A stretch of DNA of 64,000 bases from Acanthochromis polyacanthus (GCF_021347895.1 NC_067113.1:1058467-1122466), one strand, 5' to 3'. Shown: positions 38,285 through 50,780, counted from the first letter of the stretch. Program-made: numbers and translations. The notes: generated from the sequence alone by a model not told the origin.

Positions 38285-38756
38285 TAATGGTTAAAAAAGC
38301 ACCACCTGGATTGCTGGCTGTCAGAGGATTGTAGGCTGTCCTCTCCCCTCCCTCATGGACGTCTACTCCACCCAGTGCCTCAGCAGAGCTCAGAACATTA
38401 TCAAGGACAGTCACATCCTGGTTCTCAGCTTATTGATCTGAAGGCGCTACAGATGCATTAAAGCGAGAACAAACAGACTTAAAAACAGCTTCTTTCCGAG
38501 AGCCATCACCGCCCTGAACTCTCACGTCTCATGTCTCACACCCAGACATTAGAATGTGAAATGTGCAATATACACCACTGCCTCATTCCCTCTGTTATTT
38601 ATATTCACTCTGCTATTTATACTGCATATTTGTAAAGAGACTGTTTGCACTATCTTTAAGATTTCTCTGCACTGAAAAGGAGAAGCTATCCATTCTTGTC
38701 ATACACTGTATAATGACAATAAAGCATATTCTATTCTATTCTATTTTAGGCCAGGG
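38285..38756 (+). pseudogene. LINE 3' end (CR1/L2/Rex1 group) with (ATTCT)n tail
   Basis: One frame reads RRYRCIKARTNRLKNSFFPR and AITALN (about 38448-38518), the usual C terminus of these fish LINE polyproteins. A short 3' UTR follows with AATAAAG and a tail of TATTCTATTCTATTC units (38732-38754). 5' truncated, as most copies are. Confidence 0.75.
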
Positions 38757-39155
38757 GAATCACCAGAGACCCCTCACACCTAGGACACTCTCTTCTCCCC
38801 CCTCCCCTGAGGTAGACGCTACAGGACACTTAGAGTCAAACCCAACAGACTCAAAAACAGCTTTTATCCCCAAGCTGTCAAATGTCTGCTCCCTCCCCCC
38901 TGAATGACAATATCACTTATCACAATATTTATATCAGTGCAATCCATATTTCATGTGCAATAATCATACGTAGAGCCTGTCTCTAATCACAAACCGTTCC
39001 CATATAGTATACTGTTCTTATGTTGTATATAATTAGGGTTGTATATATTCTTAGTGTGTTATATAGTCTATTTTCCATGCTGCTATTCGGAGAGTACCAA
39101 ACTGATTTTCATCATTCTCCGTAACAGTGACAATAAAGATGTACTCTATTCTAAA
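38757..39155 (+). pseudogene. Second LINE 3' end in tandem
   Basis: Begins right after the tail of the preceding copy. It encodes an RTLRVKPNRLKNSFIPKLSN-like C terminus (about 38820-38880) and ends in GTGACAATAAAGATGTACTC and TATTCTA. Sequence differs enough from its neighbour to be another subfamily. The head-to-tail order suggests either one LINE inserted at the repetitive tail of the other or an unequal exchange. Confidence 0.7.
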
Positions 39156-39879
39156 GACCTGCTTAACTCCACAATATGGTTGTTTTTTGCTTAGAGGTTG
39201 AACAACTCACCTAATAAATGACAAAAGTAAATTTCTAAATGAACAATACATACATTTACATATTTAATGTATCTGCCTTCAAAAACGTATGCTATTGTTG
39301 TTTGTGCATTTAGTGACAGCATTAAGGTGATGTTAATGAAACCCAGACATGCTGCCCCCATTGTGCACATTGCTGTCAGTGGTATCTTGTACACATACTA
39401 TACGTGGAGCCAGGTCGATAACAACATTTTGAAAACATGTTAATCGGCAGCAGAAAGTGCAGTTTCAGCTGTGGTAGACACAAACCAAAAGCGACAATGC
39501 CAAATGTTATCACAAAGCACTTGGTACAAAGGGAGGTAACACTCCAAACTGATTTACAGCTCAAAGACGACATCTGGATCTGTACAGGGAATTCCAGTTG
39601 AGAGTTTCAGCTGTTTCTTTATGCTGTCACAGGGTTCACATCCCGAACGGTTTCTGTTGCTATTTGTAAACTGTGACAGTTGTGTTAGCACATTGTGCAG
39701 CCACTGCTCATGGAATTTCAAGGGTAGCCTACTGGTACCTGCAAAGAGATTTCTAGTGTTGATAGCAATCTCACACATCATATTAATTACTGAAAAAGTA
39801 CAAAAAAACAGCATACTGTGTGTAGAGTTATGTGTACACAAATGAAAAAAGCAACTACAGTAAGAGTGATTCCAGCAAT
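39156..39879. other. Unassigned non-coding sequence
   Basis: No recognised feature. The minus-strand frames at 39191-39394, 39376-39573 and 39554-39841 lack domains. Confidence 0.45.
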
Positions 39880-39944
39880 CTACTGAAAAATGTGAAAATT
39901 GTGGCCTCCTTCAGTGGGATAATGCATCTTGCCATACCACAAAC

Positions 39945-40502
39945 TAGGGCTGGGCGATATGGCCAAAAAATAGAATCTTGATTTTTTTAGTCATCTTGGA
40001 CGATTATGATTTTGATCGATTTTTGTTGTTTCTTTGCGGTCTGTTTGCTATGGCTAGTGCTAGCCATGCCACACTCCCGTAGCTGCAGCACTCTTCCCAT
40101 TCTTTAGGATGCCTCTGCTGGAGGTGCTGAAAGAGATTAGTTGTGCTGCTACTCTTCGTTTTCACAGTACTTTTGCAAACCTTGCACATGACTGTAGTTT
40201 GCTCTGTGTCAGTCTTATCAAAGCCGAACCACTTCCATATAATCGATGTAACATGAGGCCCTTTTCTCGCAACCAACTCTTCGTCTGCTGTTTTGTCCGC
40301 CATGACGGGGATGTGAGTGTTTTGGCGGAAGGAGATGAGAGGCGGAAGCAAACGCCAGTGCACAAGTCGTTAAAGGCAGAAGAAGAATCTGTATTGTTAT
40401 ATATTTAAGCTCGCCTCGATTTTACAATTTGGCAAATTTTCAAATCGTCAGGTTTTAAAAAGGCGAATTAATCGAATTAATTAGATTTATCGCCCAGCCC
40501 TA
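39945..40502 (-). mobile_element. 558-bp hAT element nested in Tc1
   Basis: Perfect 15-bp inverted repeats, TAGGGCTGGGCGATA and its complement, are flanked by the exact 8-bp target duplication CCACAAAC (39937-39944 and 40503-40510). Removing the insert and one duplication restores the Tc1 reading. It keeps a BED-finger exon on the minus strand but no catalytic domain, so it would depend on a transposase in trans. Confidence 0.93.
40004..40363 (-). pseudogene. BED-type zinc-finger exon of a hAT transposase
   Basis: The frame, or a later Met at MADKTADEELV, contains SIIWKWFGFDKTDTEQTTVM followed by CKVC, STTNLFQHL and QQRH. This is the Trp/Phe-rich start and C-x2-C...H-x4-H pattern of BED fingers, which bind the terminal repeats of hAT elements. 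The downstream frame (SYGSVAWLALAIAN) runs into terminal sequence. The RNase H-like and dimerisation domains are missing. It may be the first coding exon of a deleted autonomous element. Confidence 0.7.
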
Positions 40503-40785
40503 CCACAAACACTGTTCAGGGATGGTTTGAGGTACACAAAGTTGAAGGTGTTGGTCTGGCCTCCAGATTTCCAAGATCTCACAATTAAGCATCTGTGTGC
40601 TGTTTTGGAAAAACATCTGGGACTTAAAGCATCTGCTGCTGACTTCTTGGTTGTGGATGCCATACGGCAAATTCAGAGATCTATGGAGTCCAAACTGCAA
40701 CAGGTGAGAGCAGCTTTCATGACACGAGGGGGATCTACACAGTATAACACAGATGGGTGTTTATAAACTGGGATCACTGAACCAG

Positions 40786-41098
40786 CTCACAAAGAGTAGA
40801 ATGTTATGTGAATATGGAACATAATCGTGTTGATATTCACCTTGTAGTCTCTGACCTCAGGGAGTGGGAAGAGACAATATTACACAACAGACAGACTTAG
40901 AGTCTATAGGTGGGGATTTGCCTCAAGGGGCTCATAAAACACTAATTAGAGCACCACTGTGTTTGTTAAATTTACCAAAGACAGCAGCCAGCCAGGTCAG
41001 ACCTATTCTATTTTCAACACTTTGCCCGAGGGCACCTGGACAGTGGCTGCTGCAGCCTGTTCTCAAATGAAAAATGACCACACAGGTTGTCTGTACAC
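40786..41098. other. Unassigned non-coding sequence
   Basis: Nothing recognised. Confidence 0.4.
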
Positions 41099-41402
41099 GC
41101 TCGTATTACGACCGAGTGTTACGTTTTGACTGTGCGACCTCTGGCGGTTGAGTAAATATCGACACTCCGGTGTCGCAGGTGAAACGTCACCATGAACAAA
41201 CATTTATCTAACACTATCCCTATCCCTAACCCTAAACCCGTGCTGGGAAAGTGAGGAAAAAGCCACTTCTCGAGGGAAAAGCCCTTTCTCGAATTAAATC
41301 CTGTAATGTATTCCTTTTCCCCATAGGGGCGCGAACTTAAATACGCTCTCATGGGTTGTATTCCAGTGCACGTTACATACGACCGATGTGGTCGTATGAA
41401 AT
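41099..41402. repeat. Dispersed fish repeat with TCGTATTACGACC-type motifs
   Basis: CTCGTATTACGACC on the left and ACATACGACC...GTGGTCGTATG on the right bound an interior with GACCTCTGGCGGTTGAG, a telomere-like CCCTAACCCTAAACCC (41221-41236) and ATAGGGGCGCGAACTTAAAT. I recall this combination from many fish genomes as a non-coding repeat. Class not known to me. Confidence 0.5.
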
Positions 41403-42179
41403 GAGGACTTGTTGGGCTGCTGAGGGAGCATGGAGTGTCTGTCATTTGCTTCTCCACAAACACATTCCAAGTAGGTGGAATGAATACTTCATCTGCAGCC
41501 TGCTGGGCCTGGCTGGAGTTTTGGCTCTCCATCATGCAACCAGAAGAATGAACACCCCCACATTACTCTTCTACATTCCGTGTAATAATGGACAATAACA
41601 TTTAACTGCCTCTTGACTAATGGTTATGGCTGCCTACCTACCTGCCAGCATGGATCCTAGAAATGTTCCTGAAAAAAATTCCTAAGTTTTCTCAATATAA
41701 GCTTTTTCATCAGACTGCTTCAGTGCCACAGAATTCAATTTGAAGCTTTATGTACAACCAAATAACTAGAAAAAAATACTTCACCACAGTACTAACAAGG
41801 CTCCACTTGTTTATGACCTACAACCCAGTGGAAGACACATCTGCTGCAGTGTGTGGTCTTCCCCTCAGTTAACAGCAGCCTCAGGATCTGGAGACATTAA
41901 CGCAGCATGTGTATGCAGCGTGCAAGGGATGATACTAAGTGAAATTCAAGAAATTGAGTGATGGAAGACATAATGCCAAAATTCTTGGATTGTAGATTCA
42001 TTATCACCTATTTACTCTGTAGGAAAACTTGAGAGGGAAAGGGTTGGCACCATTAAGTGCACTTTCTAAAACTGCAGTCTGAGCAAAAAGTCAGCTCATT
42101 AGGCAAACTTTTTCATGTGCTGTTACGGGAGGGCATGAGGTCAAGGGAAAACTTTGTCATCTTCTTTATACATATATAC

Positions 42180-42180
<1 letters not shown>
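41403..42180. other. Unassigned non-coding sequence
   Basis: Nothing recognised. Confidence 0.4.

Positions 42181-42232
<52 letters not shown>
42181..42232. repeat. (TA)n microsatellite
   Basis: 26 uninterrupted TA units. Confidence 0.95.
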
Positions 42233-42236
<4 letters not shown>

Positions 42237-42242
42237 TAGTCA

Positions 42243-43430
<1,188 letters not shown>

Positions 43431-43548
43431 TCATTATATTCACGGTTTTCTCAATTGCCAAAGATCAAAACTATGAAATAAAGTGTTTAGTGTCTTCAAA
43501 GTAGCCACTGTTGGCCTTAATGACAGCTTTGGACAGTAAACTAGCATC
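43431..43548 (-). pseudogene. Tc1 transposase C-terminal and 3' fragment
   Basis: On the minus strand, AAAGCTGTCATTAAGGCCAA reads KAVIKANSGYFED-like, the last residues of a Tc1 transposase. A subterminal A/T-rich stretch (TTCATAGTTTTGATC) follows. It matches the corresponding part of the element ending at 4232. Everything else is lost. Confidence 0.65.
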
Positions 43549-44088
43549 TATCATGAAGCATGCCATACTGTCTGCTCCACATGACTGACTGTTTAGACCA
43601 CACACCACCACTGCTACTACCACAGGCTGCAAATCAGGCCTCTGTCTCCAGCGATAGTTCTCCCTGTTCTAGCAGTAACACTCTCACCTATTTATCTCCT
43701 GATTTAAACAGTTATCACAAATGGATATCTCTCTCAGGTGGGATCCTCTAATGTGTGTAGCAAATACCTGCATCCTCTGGCTTGGACTACTTATGATGGA
43801 TCTGCGCCTCCTAGGATGGTGCTGTTAAATGCTCTACATAACACGTCCTTTGTATTAAATGATCTCATTGGAATAATGGCTATACAGATTCATTTATATA
43901 TCAGTAGCTATATCAGTAGCTCTACCAGGTCTACCAGGGTGGTGGAGGACTTGCAGTGGTTTTTAAAAAATGCTTTTCAAATCGTATTGACTTTCTTCTC
44001 ATTTGAAATACAAACAACCAAACAGGACTTTTAAATACATATTATTGGCCTTTAAATTATAGAATATTTCAGTTTTTCCAAACTCCTC
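43549..44088. other. Unassigned non-coding sequence
   Basis: Contains a local duplication of ATATCAGTAGCT (43899-43922) and TCTACCAGG (43921-43939). No feature recognised. Confidence 0.4.
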
Positions 44089-44790
44089 CAGCACACTGTA
44101 CCAGCCTCCACCTGATGTCTGGATCACAGACTTCCTGACAGACAGGAGGCAGTAGGTGAGATTGGGGAGCATCACATCCAGCACCCGGACAATCAGTACT
44201 GGTGCCCCCCAGGGGTGTGTGCTCTCCCCACTGCTCTTCTCCCTCTATACCAATGACTGCACCTCAGGTGACCCAAGCGTGAAGTTCTTAAAGTTTGCAG
44301 ACGACACAACTGTCATTGGCCTCATCCGGGACGGTGATGAGTCTGCGTACAGACGAGAAGTGGAACAGCTGGTCCTCTGGTGTGGTCGGAACAACCTGGA
44401 GCTGAACACGCTCAAGACTGTGGAGATGACAGTGGACTTCAGCAGGAGCCCCCCTGTGCTGCCCCCCGTCTCCATTCACAACAACACGGTGTCTGCTGTG
44501 GAAAGTTTCAGGTTCCACAATCTCCCAGGACCTGAAGTGGGAGTCTAACATCGACACCATCAGGAAAAAGGCCCAGCAGAGGATGTACTTCCTGCGCCAA
44601 CTGAGGAAGTTCAACCTGCCACAGGAGCTGCTGATCCAGTTCTACATCACCATCATCCAGTCTGTCCTCTGCACTTCCATCACTGTGTGGTTTGGATCAG
44701 CCACCAAGCAGGACAGGCACAGACTGCAACGGACAGTCAGGACTGCAGAAAAAAGCTTCAGAGGTCTCTATGGACATGATGATGATCCAC
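44089..44790 (+). pseudogene. LINE reverse transcriptase fragment (CR1/L2/Rex1 group)
   Basis: The first frame encodes a WITDFLTDR-like start, a stop at 44154, then STGAPQGCVLSPLLFSLYTN DC and KFADDTTVIGL (catalytic Asp pair near 44301), plus NNLELNTLKTVEM. After a frameshift near 44515 a second frame continues with DLKWESNIDTIRKKAQQRMYFLRQLRKF and HRLQRTVRTAEK. The endonuclease and the end of the ORF are missing. The RT is catalytically recognisable but interrupted. Confidence 0.85.
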
Positions 44791-46451
44791 AACAGATGTT
44801 TACTGTTTGACATCATCCAAAACATTTTTCAAAACTGTAAATTTGTTATTTAGTGCAAACATTTTGTTTTGTCCAAATCTGAATCACAGGATAGCTTTAA
44901 GTAGAGCCTTTACAGTTCTTCAGGCCAAGAGTTTCCCTCAAACTCAAGGATGTCTTACACTTCTTTTTCACTTCCTCAGCCTAGTATTCTAGAGTTGCAG
45001 CCCCACAGCAGGTGGCCTGAACATTTTAGAATTTCTTTGGCGCAAAACCAAGCAGTGATGGTCTCCACTCTCAACCACACTATGCCATCACTAGAAAGTG
45101 ATTGGCTTAGCATGCATGGTCATGCTTAAAGTGCAGCAAAGTGCGAATGTCCAGCTGTGTAAAAATTCAATATTAAACATCAAAGCCTGTCACAGTTCAG
45201 TGTCGCAGCAGCCTCAACACATCTCCTCTTTGCATATTGCAGTCAGCCTGATATATAAGACCAATGCACTTCATCTGGACCATATCAGACTCATGAGGGA
45301 ATATGTAAGTGAATGAATTTCATTGCATATTGGGAGGAAAATAAATTCAACAGTGCCTCCAAGCAAAATCCTGCTGTGGGAAATAAAATTGTGCAGAAGA
45401 AGAATTCCACGCCAACTGGGACAGTATCTATGGAAGAGCATAGAATCATTTCTATGCTGCAGCGTCCTCACATACCCCAGCGTCTTCTGGTCTTTCCGGC
45501 AACAGTCGGGGCTTGACAAAAAGAGTATGGGTTACCTAGCACATTCTTCTACATACACTCACAGTTTCATGCACACAATTTTGATCATGATTTTCCACAG
45601 TATCAACTATGAGGCAATTATGAAGAATAATATAAAATCGAACACCAAAAGCTATCAAAATAATTAAACAATCCTTCTTTCAATTGACAGTTTCCTACTT
45701 GTTTAGCAGTCGACACCTTTCAGCACACAGTACCCAATAACCAGCAGCTCTTTAAAAAGCAATTACGGCATAGTTTTAGCTCATCAGCTTCCCTGTCACT
45801 CACACGACTCAGTGGATTCTTACTTCCAGCTGAAACTCAAAGCAACAACAGTTACTTATATTTATTTAGGCTGACTGCAGCCAGGTTTAAAGTGGACTGG
45901 GTATGTCAAACTGAGAGAGGCTAGTAGCAGCTACCAGACAGGATTTCAAGGCAGCACTAAAACCCCCCGGTTCTTCCAGGATGACCTTTGAAGTTATAGT
46001 CACGTGAGTGATCTAACCAAAACATCACTATCTTTTACAATGGTATTGCAATCCACGATCTGGACCACAAATCTCCCTACAGACTTACTTGAACTTGGTC
46101 AGTTGATTAGTTAGCAAATAATTGCCTAGATACAGAAATGTTGTCACTTTAACTCAAGACGAAGCTCATAAAACTTTGCATCCTGGTTTTATTCTGATAT
46201 CATTAGGGAGCCTATGCCTGGAGGTGGTGATTCTTATCTCTGCTTTGTTTACATTTGTTGCTCCCACCCTGTAAAACTATGTGGACAATTGAAATTGACT
46301 GCTACATAGGTCTCCAAAAGAAAAGATTCTGACCACATATTTCCAGACGTTAGTGAAACTTTCAAATATGCAGCCCAAGTATCCCCTCGCATTGCATCAA
46401 TGGCAGCCTTAGCAACAGCAACAATATGCTATGCATCAAGGTGACAAATGT
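44791..46451. other. Unassigned non-coding sequence
   Basis: Nothing recognised. The 114-codon frame at 45323-45667 has no domain. Confidence 0.45.
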
Positions 46452-46459
46452 ATCAAAAT

Positions 46460-47285
46460 TAGGGATGTGCGCGACTAGTCGTTTAATCGTTTAACCGCCT
46501 ACTCATTTATTAAACGTTTAGTATTTTACTAGTCGGTTAAACGCTGCATTAAGCATCATGCACCTTGTCCCCGACCGGGCGCCGCCATGCAGTTCTACGC
46601 TCGGGCGTGCGCCGCACGCTCGTCCCGTCTGGGCTACCTGGTTGGTCCTGCCAGTAGCATATGCTTGTCTCTTTTTTCAACCCCCACTATCCCCCTCATC
46701 GTTAGCGGTGTTTTGACCACTCCAGCTACACCCACCACGTCCCATGTCCCTTCCTGCCACCCCGAAGCAAAGCATCGGCTCCAGTATGTGCTGCTCATGG
46801 ACTGTCATGGCACACCGACCCGCTGCCGTTACGCACAGACGCAGCGGCACTTTCTGTCTCAGTGGACGACTGAACATCTTCATCAGAGGGTGAATATTCC
46901 TCTTCAGAATATGAGTAAGCCATTACTTGACAAAGCACTTTGTCAGCGTTGAGCAGACCTCTCGGTACGGTGAGTTTTCTCACTCTAAAATGTGCCGTCT
47001 TGCACTCTGATACGCTCCGACGGCGAGTCTTGTCTCCTCGGTTTTCAAACTCTGTAAACTCCAAAACTTTGAATGAAAACACGCCCACAACTGATGCTCA
47101 GATTGAAGTTCCAGATGTCCGCCATCTCCTGGTGTACAGTACATGAGGCACATGAGGCAGTATATTTGAAGCTATGGCTTGTTATGTTCAGCAATGTTGC
47201 TTGTCGCAATATTGCGACTTTGGCGCTTAAATGGTTAAATTGCAAGTTTTTGGAAATTGGAAATTAGTCGAAATTCCCATCCCTA
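46460..47285. mobile_element. 826-bp hAT element containing an 18S rRNA 5' fragment
   Basis: The ends are TAGGGATG and CATCCCTA, with GACTAGTCG / TTAGTCG just inside. The exact 8-bp target duplication ATCAAAAT flanks them (46452-46459 and 47286-47293). The interior is GC-rich and carries no transposase domain. It holds 37 nt of 18S rRNA at 46635-46671. The minus-strand frame ending at 46795 (MAYSYSEEEYSPSDEDVQSS-like) might be a relic of an N-terminal exon, but I recognise no domain. Confidence 0.88.
46635..46671 (+). rRNA. Fragment: first 37 nt of 18S rRNA, one mismatch
   Basis: TACCTGGTTGGTCCTGCCAG followed by TAGCATATGCTTGTCTC equals the universal 5' end of eukaryotic 18S rRNA, with one change (GGTCC in place of GATCC). 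The match stops at CTC, where TTTTTT replaces AAAGATTAAG. The upstream 70 bp (46566-46634) are GC-rich and may be external transcribed spacer, which I cannot confirm. This is not a functional rRNA gene. Confidence 0.85.
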
Positions 47286-47293
47286 ATCAAAAT

Positions 47294-48324
47294 ATGAAGC
47301 AAAAATAACTTTAGCTCATATAATTAATTTGTGCAGCCATCACAAACAGTAACTACATACACTTAAAGTTTGTAGAGTCTCTGATGAGGAGAAAAGCTTT
47401 TTTTAGGACGTTGGTCTGTTGTCTGTATTCCCATCAAGTTCAATTCAATTCAATTCAATTGTTCAGCATGTCAATGTAGTGCCTGCTTATGCAAACTTCA
47501 TACCAGCAAAGAGGAGTCCAGTATAAAAGCTCTGATTAATGCCAGAGACACAGAATGAACACACTGCTAACAGCTCCTACCTGCACACAATGGTCAGATG
47601 ATTTTGTGCTTAGATGTATCCTGCTAATGTCTGCAGTTTCCCATCTGACATGATCATAATGAGGTCTTGCTTTTTGCACATTCTAGTGAGGTCCGACAGC
47701 GGCCGTTAGAGGTTATTCAGTGTACATGGTAATGGATGCGCAGAGTGTCAGGGAACTGAGGCTCTGACCCTTGCTCTCTTCACCGTGCCTGCCTGCAATC
47801 AGCCTTTGAGAGCTGATGTGGTTATTATAAGTCATTTATAGCACGATGACCCACAACGCTCTGCAGCTTTTGAAAATATACCTGCTCAAAGTCATTACAC
47901 GACATGCCACAGGTTCAATGCAGTTTTAAATTAATTAATTCAGCTGTCAGGTATTGACACTCAAACCAGTTTAAGAGCATTAATTTGTCTCTCAGCAGTG
48001 AGTGAGTGGCCATTCATAGGATGTCATTCCTCATCTCTTTGATTTATTTAGAATGAAAGATCCCAGACTGACAAAGCAACCATTAGTGTTGGCTCTCAAA
48101 CAGTCAGTTCACACACAGATTTGGAGCCATATCTCAAGGCATGGACTTCATGGAATGACACTTCATTTCAGTCACATGCCAGTGATGGGATACTATGGGC
48201 ACAGAAAAATCTTTTTCGCTTGGGAACAATCAGATTGTAAACAAGCACAATTTCCCAATAGATGTACATCAAATGTGTATTTTGCTAGATGTGATCTAGA
48301 CGCTTGATCTTTTCATGTAAGGTT
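47294..48324. other. Unassigned non-coding sequence with a (CAATT)n run
   Basis: A short (CAATT)n run lies at 47439-47461; such runs end some fish LINE 3' UTRs. Otherwise nothing is recognised. Confidence 0.45.
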
Positions 48325-48424
48325 GTTTATTAGGACCACACGAAGACTAGCTGGTGCCACTGGCATCAGCTAATGGGGATCCTTTTTTAAATAAAAAATA
48401 AAAAAATAAAATAAATAAATAAAT
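48325..48424 (+). repeat. Dispersed repeat with A-rich (AAATA)n tail
   Basis: TATTAGGACCACACGAAGAC and CATCAGCTAATGGGGATCC precede an A-rich tail. I know this signature from fish genomes as the 3' end of a dispersed retroelement, but cannot assign the clade. Confidence 0.45.
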
Positions 48425-49109
48425 GCATACTTTACCGCTGTCAGGCAGAAGGAATGTGGAGGAAAACCTGACAGGACAGAAGAACTAAAATAGACAAACT
48501 GTTCAAAGAACAGGTCAAATGAGGGAGTTAGAGAGGCAAGTTATCAAACTCCTGATATGCTTCTCACTTAACTTACTGACAATCAGACATTCGTCAAACA
48601 TGGACATGAAGGTGAGCAAGCGAGCAGGATTTAACCCTGTCAGCTCTAAACCCTGCTGGTCTGTTTGAAAGGTATGTCATCTTAAAAACAATCACCCATG
48701 CTACTCCATTTATCATAGAAAGAAACCATTCTGTTGGGAAAATAATACAGAAGTACGTTTAAAATTTTGAACTTTCCCCCCAAATCACTTTAATCTACAC
48801 ATCTTATATAACAATCTGCCAAAAATAAACTGACTCAGCTGTAACCAACAATCAGGTGACAAAAATTGAAGGACTTCTTAACTGTACTGTGCTGCACACT
48901 GAAAAAATATAAGTAGTAAAAATAAAGACAATATCTAGAATAAGATAAGCAATTATATTTGATTCTAATTATATATTTATAACTGTGCATTATTATTATT
49001 TATTATACACACACATGCGCACGCACGCACTCAGGAGTTGAGTTGAGGCCTCACACAGCTGAAATATTCATGCTGCATGTTTCTGATGTTTACCGCCCTT
49101 ACCAACCTG
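48425..49109. other. Unassigned AT-rich non-coding sequence
   Basis: Contains a short ATT run (48988-49004) and CA-type runs. Nothing else recognised. Confidence 0.45.
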
Positions 49110-49319
49110 CACACTGTTTATATCACTCAAATGCTCGTCTTTCTTCTGCCTGTTCTCTCCTCAGTACAGGTGATATCTGTCTCTTTCGGAGGTTTCTTTC
49201 CCCAGTGTCACTAATTGCTACTCAAGAGGAAAATGTAGCGTTATTCTCTGTAATACTGACCTTAAAAGTGAGACATCTTACACTTTGATTGGGTGTTTTA
49301 TAAAACTGAATTGAATTGC
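49110..49319 (+). mobile_element. Retroelement 3' UTR remnant ending in GAATTGAATTG
   Basis: The order 'TCTCTCCTCAGTACAGG', 'GGAGGTTTCTTTCCCCAGTG', 'CACTAATTGCTACTCAAGAG' and 'TTTATAAAACTGAATTGAATTG' parallels the 3' region of a LINE-derived repeat common in fish. Strongly diverged, no coding sequence. Confidence 0.45.
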
Positions 49320-50280
49320 ACTCAACAGAGCATCATTGTAAACAGGTGAGTCTGTTGAAAGCTGCTGGAGAGGAAGACGGCCAGTTGAAGACAATGTGTT
49401 GCTGTATTGAGTTCAGTGGCTTCTTGTCTGCTAAAAAATTTATTGAAATAGCCTTAATGAGGCATTAAAGGTGTCAAAGGAAGCATTTTTTCTACACATC
49501 CTATTGCTCAGACTCAGTTGGGAACCAAAAGCTTCAAGAACCAAGCGAAAAGAAATTTGCAGAGACAGCTGGACGGAGAAAAGAGCCAGACGGTGTAAAG
49601 GGAAATGCGACACTAGCTGGTCTGCTGGTGGTGACAAATGGAGTGATTACAGCCAAGGCAGACAGACAGCAACACATCAGACCTTTTCTGTGACAACTTA
49701 TAAGACAGACTTACTATGAAGCCAATCAGGCATAATTAATATTTAATACTGGCTCCAATCAAAGTTTAGCTCGACTCTTAGTTCAAGCCCTGGAGCGCAG
49801 TGGAAGTCATGCACAAACTGCTCAAAATTCTCTGGTAGTCAGTATTAGGCAGGGAAGACAGACTTTAGAAAAGCTTGGAACCTGTTGCTGGTTTAAAATT
49901 AGGTTTAGCTCTGCAGCTTAACTCTTCCACAAGAGCTCAAGAGAGACAGCTGAGGTAGAGTTGGCTGGCCATTAGCAAAGGAATACTAGAGAGTTAAAAG
50001 CTTCACCCTTCTACTCTAAGAGCTGTGTGTGCTTCGGAGTCGCGGAGCATTCATCACCAGCATGGCAGCCTCCAGTTTTAACCCCATGCTGACAGCTCCT
50101 ATTTGTAGAGCAGCATGCCCTAATTTTTTGTAGCCATCCAGGAAAGACGCAAGAGACAAGTGTTATCTAGTAAAGGACAAATTTCTAGAGAACTGGGAGA
50201 AGTAGAAAGTGGGTGCTTGGCAGAACAATGGAGTGATGACAGATGATCAGTGCAGAGCCTGAAATTCTACTACAATTAAC
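49320..50280. other. Unassigned non-coding sequence
   Basis: Nothing recognised. Confidence 0.45.
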
Positions 50281-50288
50281 AGTATAAG

Positions 50289-50464
50289 CGAGGGCTGGAC
50301 CCGAATATCCGATCATTACGGTGGAATCCCAATATTTATTTTGAGATGAATACCCACTTCCCCCCACCCCACCTCGCCTGTCGGACGTTACAATCCAATC
50401 TGAATATTTGTTATTAATCGGGCAGAATATCTGGAGCCTAGAAATTGCTATTGGGGCCAGCCCT
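50289..50464. mobile_element. 176-bp hAT-type MITE
   Basis: AGGGCTGGACCCGAATATCC at the left and GGGCCAGCCCT at the right form short inverted ends. The 8-bp flanks are AGTATAAG (50281-50288) and AGTATGAG (50465-50472), one mismatch. The left end belongs to the family also seen at 34070-34225 and 59091-59175. Confidence 0.72.
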
Positions 50465-50584
50465 AGTATGAGCTGACACAGAGTAAAATGAATCAATGAA
50501 CTGTTCTCCCCACTGGCTCCTTCATTGTTTTGTATAAGAACTGTTAAATTACAATCTCAGCCGAAGTATGACAAAGAGAATTAC

Positions 50585-50780
50585 CTTGGACTGATGGCTG
50601 ACAAAATAAATTCTTCACCTCAGAGACTAGATCGTTCAAAGGACACTTCTTGAAAAAAATGTGTCCTTCAGAGGACTCATGGGGAACATCAAGCCTCATG
50701 AAGACAGAAACTAATGGTACATCTGGGTGTTCCTCCTCCAGTATATAGTCAACTATTCTTTCCAAAAGCCAGTTTTTCAT
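50585..50780 (-). other. Possible coding exon, unrecognised
   Basis: From an ATG at 50780 (in-frame stop 9 nt upstream) the minus strand encodes MKNWLLERIVDYILEEEH, then DVPLVSVFMRLDVPHESSEG and a KKCPLNDLVSEVKNLF end. It then reads CAAG|GTAATT, a plausible splice donor at 50585/50584. The composition looks more protein-like than other frames here. I know no family for it. It may be a host exon, a transposon piece or chance. Confidence 0.25.

Larger units (their letters stand above)
39880..40785 (+). mobile_element. Tc1-type remnant, split by a hAT element
   Basis: GTGGCCTCCTTCAGTGGGAT AATGC at 39901 and, beyond the insert, TTCAGGGATGGTTTGAGG and GTGTTGGTCTGGCCTCCAGA (40515-40567) follow the C-terminal half of the same Tc1 family as 11388-11830. 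The catalytic QQDN region is altered to SGIM and the LNPIE region to HN-like sequence. A decayed terminus is visible near 40765-40785. Confidence 0.7.

Noticed and set aside
46560..46680. Functional rRNA gene or rDNA unit
   Set aside because: Only 37 nt match 18S rRNA, and both sides are hAT sequence.
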